NCBI GenBank assembly: GCA_046262415.1
Contig: JBHEMU010000069.1
Span: 1 to 6,789 of the forward strand
Direction of reading: 5' to 3'
DNA: 6,789 nucleotides
DNA from: JACDAS01 sp046262415
GTDB taxonomy: Bacteria; Actinomycetota; Thermoleophilia; Gaiellales; Gaiellaceae
Shown here piece after piece: positions 1-5,026 of the stretch (the stretch's first letter is position 1; each line of letters opens with the position of its first letter). A program made the translations under genes and the position numbers. Under the pieces are notes generated by a model. That model worked only from the letters and a program-made list of their open reading frames with translations. It had not been told where the DNA came from and did not search any database.

Positions 1-598
1 CCCGCCACAGCAGCGGGTCGGGCGGGGGCTTGCCCACGTCGGGCGCGCCGAGCAGCTCGAGCGCGCAGTCCAGAAGCTGCTCGGCGGGGGGCTCTTCGGA
101 GAACTGGAGGTCGCCCCGCTCGAGCTGGATCCGCGCCACGATCCGCAGCAGCCAGACCAGGTCCGGCGACACGCCGCCGCCGAACCCCGGCATCCCCGGC
201 CGCTCGATGTGCTCGATCACCCGCTTCCGCACCGCGGGGTCGCGGAGCTTTCCCACCGCCGAGACCCTCGCCCGGGGCCGCCAGACGTGCTCGCGCCACC
301 AGTGCGTCAGCGGCAGCCCCACCTTGACCAGCTCCTCGAAGGCGAGCTCGGCGACGACGTGCGACTCGTTGTAGGCGACCCGGGCGGTGCCGGCGTCGCC
401 GAGGCGTTTCTGGAGCTCGAAGCCGAGCTCGCTCGCCGACGAGGTCGTATGCGGCGTCAGCAGGAGGTCGACGCGGCGGGAGGGGTCCCGCCCGTACCTG
501 ATCCAGACATCGGGCATCACCGGCGAGTCCTGCGTGAAGCGCCGGTAGCGCTCCGTGCCGAAGATCAGCTCTTCGAGTCTCTCGGCGGTGAGGCTCAT
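1..598 (-). CDS. Hypothetical protein, N-terminal part (runs off the left edge)
   Basis: I translated this by hand from the ATG at 598 and the frame stays open to the window edge, giving 199 codons without a stop. The protein begins MSLTAERLEELIFGTERYRR. It is soluble-looking, with no signal peptide or membrane segment. It is rich in Trp and Arg around residues 98-112 (THWWREHVWRPRARV) and has a Gly-rich turn near 135-142 (GMPGFGGG), followed by a helix-like stretch (PDLVWLLRIVARIQLE). Codon choice is strongly G/C at third positions, as expected for a real gene here. I recognise no domain, so no function is assigned. The mature length is unknown because the C-terminus is missing, and a catalytic domain could follow outside the window. 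No good Shine-Dalgarno precedes the ATG; a TAAGAT hexamer at 632-637 (minus strand) could be its -10 element. It lies 77 nt downstream of the secreted-protein gene on the same strand. Confidence 0.8.
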   Translation of the reverse strand, partial: MSLTAERLEELIFGTERYRRFTQDSPVMPDVWIRYGRDPSRRVDLLLTPHTTSSASELGFELQKRLGDAGTARVAYNESHVVAELAFEELVKVGLPLTHWWREHVWRPRARVSAVGKLRDPAVRKRVIEHIERPGMPGFGGGVSPDLVWLLRIVARIQLERGDLQFSEEPPAEQLLDCALELLGAPDVGKPPPDPLLWR

Positions 599-631
599 TT
601 GGGCGACGGCAACCCTTCGACGGAGAGGCTG

Positions 632-637
632 ATCTTA
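632..637 (-). promoter_or_regulatory. Possible -10 element (TAAGAT) for the left-edge gene
   Basis: On the minus strand TAAGAT fits the actinobacterial TANNNT pattern and lies 33 nt before the ATG at 598, which would leave a leader of roughly 27 nt. No convincing -35 hexamer sits 16-18 nt upstream. The 77-nt gap also holds the 8-bp palindrome CCCCGGGG (640-647) and a weak bulged stem (638-645 with 669-675) that could end the upstream transcript. This is a weak call. Confidence 0.25.
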
Positions 638-675
638 CTCCCCGGGGTCGGTTGGATCGGCGAGTCGGCCGGGAG

Positions 676-1104
676 CTACACCGGCGGCTTCCGCATGCCG
701 CAGCCGGCGGTTCTGAGCGTGAGCCTGACGCCGTCGAGGCCGACCGCTTCCAACCGGTAGCCGGCGGTCTTCAGCGCCTTCGGGAGCTTGTCCGTGAACT
801 TGTACGTGGCGCCGCCTGCCGCCGCCTTGGCGGGGACGATCGCACGGGTGATCCTCGTCCGCTTGTTCTTGACGACGCGGTAGAGGTGGAAGCCGGCGAG
901 ATTCGACTCCTCGCCGGTGCGCCATCTGAGGACACAGCTGCGGCGAGGCTTCGTCTTCTTGAGCGCCACGTTGAAGTAGACGATGTCGACGCCGTTGGGC
1001 CCGGTGGCCCGGTCGGTCGCGGACGGCGCGCCAACGGCGGAGGCCGGTGCCAGCAGGCCGATCGCGGCCCCGGCGATTGCCGCGCGCATCAGGTACTTGG
1101 TCAT
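676..1104 (-). CDS. Small secreted protein with fibronectin-III-like fold
   Basis: 142 residues. The N-terminus MTKYLMRAA is followed by a hydrophobic run (about residues 8-20) and an Ala-rich Sec signal-peptidase-type site, with cleavage likely after A23 or A26 (ASA-VGA-PS), so the mature chain of about 116 residues is probably exported. The mature part carries the pattern LRWRTGEESNLAGFHLYR (59-76), then TYKFTD (100-105) and a late GYRLEAVGLDG strand (115-125). This W..E..n..GF.lyR signature is typical of fibronectin-III-like beta-sandwich units in bacterial surface proteins. Cys57 and Cys135 could form a disulfide. Many Lys/Arg make it basic. A purine-rich GGGGGGAG lies about 3 nt before the ATG and is a good ribosome site. 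It follows the ATP-grasp gene by 61 nt but may have its own promoter. Its role is unknown: cell-surface binding or scaffolding is inference from the fold pattern alone. Confidence 0.85.
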   Translation of the reverse strand: MTKYLMRAAIAGAAIGLLAPASAVGAPSATDRATGPNGVDIVYFNVALKKTKPRRSCVLRWRTGEESNLAGFHLYRVVKNKRTRITRAIVPAKAAAGGATYKFTDKLPKALKTAGYRLEAVGLDGVRLTLRTAGCGMRKPPV

Positions 1105-1121
1105 GATCTCCCCCCGGTGTC

Positions 1122-1158
1122 GGTTCGGACGTCGGCGGACAGGGTAGCGCGTCCGACC
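1122..1158 (-). terminator. Bulged hairpin just after the ATP-grasp gene
   Basis: Plus-strand arms 1122-1130 (GGTTCGGAC) and 1151-1158 (GTCCGACC) pair over 8 bp with a single bulged T at 1124 and a 20-nt loop. On the minus strand the hairpin starts 8 nt past the ligase stop codon. It has no T-tract and a large loop, so it may be a weak terminator. Because the loop contains the proposed -10 element of the next gene, it could equally be a regulatory structure. Confidence 0.3.
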
Positions 1159-1169
1159 TCGCCGGTCAG
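1141..1169 (-). promoter_or_regulatory. Candidate promoter for the secreted-protein gene
   Basis: Reading the minus strand, CTGACC (1169-1164) matches four of six bases of TTGACA, and TACCCT (1146-1141) fits the -10 pattern TANNNT. The spacer is exactly 17 nt. Transcription would start near 1134, giving a leader of about 30 nt that includes the GGGGGGAG ribosome site. The -35 element overlaps the TGA stop of the ATP-grasp gene. Motifs this short arise by chance, so this remains inference. Confidence 0.4.
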
Positions 1170-2665
1170 GCGGTCAGGGAGCTTACTTCGTCCTCGAGAG
1201 CGCGCTCGACGCTCGTGTAGAGCGACCGGGCCTCCTCCCGCGTGTTGCCGATCGCGGTGACGCCGATGCGGCCGGCGACCGCGAGCGCGCTGACCAGGTG
1301 GAAGGCGAGACCGGCCCCGCTCTCGGGGTCCCAGGCGAGGCCCCGCTCGGCCACGACGTCGAGGAAGTCCTCGGGGGTGAGCACGGCGTAGCGCGGCGAC
1401 TCGAGGTGGTCGGTGGCGACGTAGAACTTGGGAGCGCCGTGGGCGATGAAGGTCGCCTCGGGCGCGACGTAGTCGCCGTCCGTGAGCGCCTGCAGCGCCA
1501 TGAAGGGATGCGTCGTCCCCCCGGCCCGCAGGTTGATCTCGATCGCCGACGGCCGCCATTCCCCGGGACCGTCGCGCGAGACGACGAAGTCGACCGCGAA
1601 GCGCCCGATCGCGCCCTCGCGGGCGAGTCGCCGGCCCGCCTTCAGCGCCTCCCAGGCGATCAAGGCCGCGTACTCCGTGTCGGCCGGGAACAGGGAGCCG
1701 AGGTAGGTCTGCCCGTGCGTGCCGCCCAGGACCTGGTCGTGCGTCGAGAGGATCTCGACGTCCCCGGTCGGACTCGCCCGCATCTGCACGCTCGGGCTCC
1801 GCACCTCCCCCGCGACGATGCGCTCCTCGACGATCCCGCTCTCGCTCGCGAGCGCCTCGTAGAAGTCGTGCGCGCCCGGCGCGTCGTCCTCGAGCCGGAT
1901 CTCGAGCGCCCGCCGCTCGAGCTGCCGCCGCGTCTCGGCCCCCTCCACCCGGACGACGCCGTTGCCGAGGCCGCCGACGCCGCGGTCCAGCTTGACGACG
2001 ACCTCGCGGACGTCCGGCCGCCTGGCGCGGATCTCCCTGATCGCGACGATCACGTCGTCGAGCGTCGAGACGCCCTCGGTCCCGGCCGGATGCGGGACGT
2101 CCTCCTCGGCGAAGATGCGGCGGCTGCCGGTCTTCGTCCCCCAGTGGAGCAGTCCCGGGTGGCAGCCGTAGATCGGAAGCCCGAGCCGGACGGCGAGCTC
2201 GACCTCGTACCGGGACATGGCGAAGGGGACGATCAGCGAGTGCTCCGGATGCGACACGAGCCCGCGGATCCGCTCGAGCACCCGCGGGTGGCGCAGCAGC
2301 TTCTTCGTCAGCGGCTGGTTCGACCCGTCCGAGAGCGCGACCAGCGTGAGGCGCTGCCTCGCCTCGGGCGTATCCAGCTCGGGCACGAGGCGGAACCAGT
2401 AGTCGACGAGCCGGGGCAGTATCGGCTGCGAGGTGACGTAGACGACGCGCGAGCGCGGCGCGCGCAGCAGGCTGAGGACGAAGCAGAGGAAGCGCTCCTC
2501 GTAGGCGGGGAAGACGGGGGCGATGTGGTCGGGCACGTCCAGGCTGATCGAGTGGACGACGACGACCGTGCGCTCCTCGTCGCCGATCGCACGCAGGGTC
2601 AACGTCGGCCAGAGCGCCCGCATCCGCTCCTGCAGCTCGGCGTAACGGCGCTCGACACCCTCCAT
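1166..2665 (-). CDS. ATP-grasp enzyme, peptide ligase PGM1-related
   Basis: 499 residues. ATP-grasp enzymes join a carboxylate to an amine through an acyl-phosphate; PGM1 of pheganomycin biosynthesis is the characterised namesake of this family. The N-terminal domain (about 30-170) contains TVVVVHSISLDVP and VVYVTSQPILPR, typical of the family. Next comes GTKTGSRRIFAEEDVPHPAG (176-195). The ATP-grasp core shows VVVKLDRGVGGLGNG with Lys225 and a Gly-rich loop at 229-236, STHDQVLGG (307-315), RFAVDF (355-360) and the metal-binding E376-I-N378. The C-terminal part (YAVLTPEDFL from 426, then FHLVSALAVAGRIGVTAIGN to 474) matches the PGM1_C type of domain. All key residues look intact. The ATG at 2665 is the only usual start codon between the upstream stop and this point. 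It lacks a Shine-Dalgarno, so translation may depend on the upstream gene. The ATG lies 41 nt after the aminotransferase stop, so the pair is probably cotranscribed. The substrate is not predictable from sequence; PGM1 itself uses a nonproteinogenic N-terminal amino acid and a ribosomal peptide. Confidence 0.9.
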   Translation of the reverse strand: MEGVERRYAELQERMRALWPTLTLRAIGDEERTVVVVHSISLDVPDHIAPVFPAYEERFLCFVLSLLRAPRSRVVYVTSQPILPRLVDYWFRLVPELDTPEARQRLTLVALSDGSNQPLTKKLLRHPRVLERIRGLVSHPEHSLIVPFAMSRYEVELAVRLGLPIYGCHPGLLHWGTKTGSRRIFAEEDVPHPAGTEGVSTLDDVIVAIREIRARRPDVREVVVKLDRGVGGLGNGVVRVEGAETRRQLERRALEIRLEDDAPGAHDFYEALASESGIVEERIVAGEVRSPSVQMRASPTGDVEILSTHDQVLGGTHGQTYLGSLFPADTEYAALIAWEALKAGRRLAREGAIGRFAVDFVVSRDGPGEWRPSAIEINLRAGGTTHPFMALQALTDGDYVAPEATFIAHGAPKFYVATDHLESPRYAVLTPEDFLDVVAERGLAWDPESGAGLAFHLVSALAVAGRIGVTAIGNTREEARSLYTSVERALEDEVSSLTA

Positions 2666-2706
2666 GCCGCGGCAGTATCGAGGTTCCGGTGCGCCGCGGC
2701 GGCCGG

Positions 2707-4065
2707 TCAGCTGGCTCTGTACGACTCGTCCGCGAGCGACAGCACATCGTCGAGGATCGCCAGACCCTTGTCGAGCTCGTCGCGCGTGATCGTCAACGGC
2801 GGCACGATCCCGACCACGTTCCAGTGCGTGAACACGTAGAGCCCGCGCTCGAGCGCCGCCTTCGTCAGCCGTGCCACCGGAGCCGCCGCCTCCCCGCCGG
2901 CGTTGAACGGAACGAGCGGCTCCCGGGTTTCCCGGTCGCGGACGAGCTCGAGCCCCCAGAAGAGGCCCAGGCCGCGGACGTCCCCGATCGACGGATGCCG
3001 CTCGGCCAGGCGCGGCAGCTCCTCGGCCAGCACGCCGCCCATCGCCGCCGCGTTCTCGACCACTCCCTCCTCGCGGAACGTCTCGATCGAGGCGACGCCG
3101 GCGGCGCACGCGAGCGGATGCCCGCTGTACGTGAGGCCGCCCGCGAAGTAGCGATCCTCGACCGCGTCGTACACCGCGTCGGTCACGGTCATCGCGCCGA
3201 GCGGGACGTAACCGGAGTTGATCCCCTTCGCCGTCGTGACGATGTCCGGGACGACGTCCCAGTGCTCGCAGGCGAACCAGCGGCCCGTGCGCCCGAAGCC
3301 GGCCATCACCTCGTCGCAGATCAGCAGGATCCCGTGCCGGTCGCAGACCTCCCGGATCGAGCGGAGGTAGCCGTCCGGGGGAACGATGATGCCGTTCGTC
3401 CCGGTGACCGTCTCGAGGATCACCGCCGCGACCGTGTGAGGCCCCTCGTACTGGAGCAGCTCCTCGAGGTGGGGGCCGCCCGTGCAGACCGGACAGGGAT
3501 CCGGATGTCCGGCCGGGCAGCGATAGGTGTACGGGTCGAGCATGCGGACGACGCCCGGCATCCCCGGCTCGGCGTACCAGCGGCGGGGGTCGCCCGTGAG
3601 GGTGATCGCCCCGGCCGTCGCGCCGTGGTAGGAGCGGTAGCGCGCGACGATCTTGTGCCTGCCCGTGACCCAGCGCGCCAGCTTGACCGCGTTCTCGTTC
3701 GCCTCCGCGCCGCCGTTCGTGAAGAACGTGTGCGACAGGTCGCCAGGCATCACCTCCGCGATCAGCCGGGCCAGCTCGGAGCGCCGGTCGTTCGCGAACG
3801 GCGGGCCGATCGTGCACAACCGGTCGGCCTGCTCCCTGATCGCCGCCACGATCCTCGGATGCTGGTGGCCGAGGTTCAGGTTGACGAGCTGCGAGGCGAA
3901 GTCGAGGTAGCGCTTGCCGTCGTAGTCCCAGAAGTAGCACCCCTCCGCGCCGGCGACCGCGAGCGGCTGCAGCGCCGACTGCACCGACCACGAGTGGATC
4001 AGGTAGCGGCGGTCGTCCGCGAGGACCCGCTCGCCGGCCTCGGAGTTCGCTTCGACGAGTGCCAT
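2707..4065 (-). CDS. Class III PLP aminotransferase (omega-amino acid:pyruvate type)
   Basis: 452 residues from the ATG at 4065, a normal length for fold-type I class III transaminases. The PLP site is complete: TNGGAEAN (116-123), SYHGAT with Tyr146 stacking on the ring, E218, D251 binding the pyridine nitrogen in LICDEVMAGFGRTG, Schiff-base Lys280 in TTAKGINSGYVPLG, and Thr312 in LTYSGHPLA. The N-terminal HSWSVQSALQPL resembles taurine/beta-alanine:pyruvate transaminases. It probably moves the amino group of an omega- or beta-amino acid to pyruvate or 2-oxoglutarate. With mmsA nearby, beta-alanine or beta-aminoisobutyrate is a sensible substrate, but this is inference; taurine, GABA or a substrate tied to the downstream ligase are alternatives. 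A CX7CX2C segment (Cys183, 191, 194) could bind a metal. A longer reading from 4119 is possible but would run into the divergent DUF1059 gene, and a -10 element sits 6 nt before 4065, which supports a leaderless start there. Confidence 0.94.
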   Translation of the reverse strand: MALVEANSEAGERVLADDRRYLIHSWSVQSALQPLAVAGAEGCYFWDYDGKRYLDFASQLVNLNLGHQHPRIVAAIREQADRLCTIGPPFANDRRSELARLIAEVMPGDLSHTFFTNGGAEANENAVKLARWVTGRHKIVARYRSYHGATAGAITLTGDPRRWYAEPGMPGVVRMLDPYTYRCPAGHPDPCPVCTGGPHLEELLQYEGPHTVAAVILETVTGTNGIIVPPDGYLRSIREVCDRHGILLICDEVMAGFGRTGRWFACEHWDVVPDIVTTAKGINSGYVPLGAMTVTDAVYDAVEDRYFAGGLTYSGHPLACAAGVASIETFREEGVVENAAAMGGVLAEELPRLAERHPSIGDVRGLGLFWGLELVRDRETREPLVPFNAGGEAAAPVARLTKAALERGLYVFTHWNVVGIVPPLTITRDELDKGLAILDDVLSLADESYRAS

Positions 4066-4071
4066 CGTGCG

Positions 4072-4100
4072 AGAATACGCGCCCCCGAACAGGAGGTCGA
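4072..4100 (-). promoter_or_regulatory. Leaderless-type promoter of the aminotransferase-ligase operon
   Basis: On the minus strand TCGACC (4100-4095, four of six to TTGACA), a 17-nt spacer and TATTCT (4077-4072, four of six to TATAAT) are followed after 6 nt by the A of the ATG at 4065. A start site seven bases past the -10 would coincide with that A, the classic arrangement of actinobacterial leaderless mRNAs, and no Shine-Dalgarno is present. The -35 lies on the DUF1059 ribosome-binding region, so the divergent genes share 37 nt. On the plus strand, GAGAAT (4071-4076) might be the overlapping -10 for the DUF1059 gene. Confidence 0.55.
4091..4097 (+). promoter_or_regulatory. Strong Shine-Dalgarno of the DUF1059 gene
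   Basis: AGGAGGT, a near-perfect complement of the 16S rRNA 3' end, lies 5 nt before the ATG at 4103. It decides that start over the in-frame upstream ATG at 4067, which would add 12 residues unlike the family. Confidence 0.9.
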
Positions 4101-4102
4101 GC

Positions 4103-4258
4103 ATGGCGAAGCGCATCAACTGCGAGTGCGGCTACGTCGTCGACGGCGAGAGCGACGAGGAGCTCCTCGCGAATGCGCGCGCACACATCCAGGACACGCA
4201 TCCGGACATGACGGGGGTCTCGGACGAGCAGATCCTGGGAATGGCCGAGGAGGCCTAG
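4103..4258 (+). CDS. DUF1059 family small protein
   Basis: 51 residues, the usual size of DUF1059 proteins, which are widespread in actinobacteria and archaea and have no established function. The characteristic N-terminus MAKRINCECGYVVDGESDEEL is present, then ARAHIQDTHPD and the closing DEQILGMAEEA. Cys7 and Cys9 (CxC) with His28 and His33 (HxxxxH) form a plausible single metal site, probably zinc; this is inferred from residue spacing. The chain is acidic, with no signal or membrane segment, so it should be cytosolic. The start is set by the AGGAGGT ribosome site 5 nt upstream. The gene is divergent from the aminotransferase, and its TAG stop overlaps the stop of the convergent phosphoesterase. 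Nothing in the sequence ties it to the amino-acid pathway beyond position. Confidence 0.92.
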   Translation: MAKRINCECGYVVDGESDEELLANARAHIQDTHPDMTGVSDEQILGMAEEA

Positions 4259-4983
4259 GCTGGCCGCCAGGCGTCGAGGTAGGCGCGCGCGTCCGGGCGG
4301 CCCGACGCGCGCGTGACCTCGATCAGCGTCTCCAGCGAGTAGGGGACGCGGCGGAACTCCACCGCCGCCGCCCCGGTCCCGGCGGTCAGGAGCGCGTACT
4401 CGGCGACGGGCGTCAGCTTGAAGTCGTGGTCGGGCTGATGGCGGTCGTAGGCGAGGCCGACGCTGCCGGGGTTGACGAGGAGCGCGCCGTCGACCGCCCG
4501 CGTCCATTGCAAGTGCGTGTGGCCGCCCGCGAGCACGTCCGCGCCCGTTCCGCGGAACGGCTCCAGCGCGGCAGCGTCAGAGTCCGGCAGGAGCACGTCG
4601 TCGTAGGCGCGGGGCGAGCCGTGGAACGCGAGGAGGCCCGCTCCGTCCAGCGCGAGCTCGACCGTGGGCGAGAACGAGCGGATGAAGGCGAGGTCGCCCG
4701 CGCCGAGCTGCGCGAGCGTCCACTCGCGGACGGCCAGCTGGCGCCCGGTGATCGGCTCCGGCGAGTCGGCCGGAACCTCGAGGAGGAAGGCGTCGCTGTT
4801 GCCGATCACGACCGGACCCTCGAGGGCCCGCAGCCGGTCGAGGGTCTCGCGGGGCTGGGGCCCGCCCTGCGCCACGTCGCCGAGGCAGACGGCGCCGTCG
4901 CACCCGACGCGCTCCAGGTCGGCGACGACGGCCGCGAACGCGACGTCGTTGCCGTGGACGTCCGAGATCAGCGCCAGGCGCAC
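4255..4983 (-). CDS. Calcineurin-like metallophosphoesterase (YfcE-type)
   Basis: 242 residues, a typical length for the compact bacterial dimetal phosphoesterases. The motifs occur in order: DVHGN with D8 and H10, GDVAQGG with D36, GNSD with N62, FHGSP with H121, GGHTH with H155 and H157, and NPGSVG (171-176). These give the expected ligand set for two metal ions. It should hydrolyse a phosphomonoester or phosphodiester; the substrate is unknown. Where many relatives have GNHD/GNHE, this protein has Ser63, so the usual proton-donating His is missing, a change also common in single-domain YfcE-like members. The start is GTG at 4983, placing MRLALISDVHGN at the N-terminus as in relatives. No Shine-Dalgarno is visible, and a TAGCGT hexamer 9 nt upstream suggests a very short leader. 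It is divergent from mmsA (43 nt between starts) and convergent with the DUF1059 gene, sharing 4 nt at the stops. Confidence 0.92.
   Translation of the reverse strand: MRLALISDVHGNDVAFAAVVADLERVGCDGAVCLGDVAQGGPQPRETLDRLRALEGPVVIGNSDAFLLEVPADSPEPITGRQLAVREWTLAQLGAGDLAFIRSFSPTVELALDGAGLLAFHGSPRAYDDVLLPDSDAAALEPFRGTGADVLAGGHTHLQWTRAVDGALLVNPGSVGLAYDRHQPDHDFKLTPVAEYALLTAGTGAAAVEFRRVPYSLETLIEVTRASGRPDARAYLDAWRPA
4284..4313 (+). terminator. GC hairpin downstream of the DUF1059 gene
   Basis: Perfect 10-bp arms CGCGCGCGTC (4284-4293) and GACGCGCGCG (4304-4313) enclose CGGGCGGCCC, which can add a GGG/CCC extension after one bulged C. The hairpin begins 26 nt after the DUF1059 stop and is well placed to end that transcript, although there is no T-tract. 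It lies wholly inside the 3' coding part of the convergent phosphoesterase (codons for roughly TRASGRPDARAYLD). Chance pairing in GC-rich coding DNA is the alternative. Confidence 0.45.
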
Positions 4984-4992
4984 CGCCAGCGA

Positions 4993-5002
4993 ACGCTACG
5001 CT
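4993..5002. promoter_or_regulatory. Back-to-back -10-like hexamers between phosphoesterase and mmsA
   Basis: TACGCT (4997-5002, plus) and TAGCGT (4998-4993, minus) both fit TANNNT and share the central TA. The plus-strand element would give a leader of about 17 nt for mmsA; the minus-strand one would start transcription about 3 nt before the GTG of the phosphoesterase. No convincing -35 partners were found, so this is tentative. Confidence 0.3.
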
Positions 5003-5016
5003 CTGCCCGTCCCCGA

Positions 5017-5021
5017 GGAGG
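5017..5021 (+). promoter_or_regulatory. Shine-Dalgarno of mmsA
   Basis: GGAGG within a GAGGAGGAG run, 5 nt before the ATG at 5027. It supports this start over the in-frame upstream ATG at 4664, which would extend the protein through the divergent phosphoesterase gene. Confidence 0.88.
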
Positions 5022-5026
5022 AGCGA

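Noticed and set aside
209..760. Plus-strand frame of 183 codons at the left edge
   Set aside because: It is the codon-aligned antisense of the minus-strand left-edge gene and runs on into the secreted-protein gene. The minus-strand reading gives a balanced protein with a sensible start.
1843..1854. 12-bp perfect palindrome CGCTCGCGAGCG
   Set aside because: It lies inside the ligase coding sequence (codons for ALASESG) and is expected by chance in DNA of this composition.
4066..4119. Longer aminotransferase start at 4119
   Set aside because: It would overlap the DUF1059 gene, adds residues unlike the family and ignores the -10 element placed for a start at 4065.
2666..4507. N-terminal extension of the ligase frame up to 4507
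   Set aside because: The upstream 614 codons are an out-of-frame reading of the aminotransferase. The PGM1-like domain starts right after the ATG at 2665, so this is not a fusion protein.
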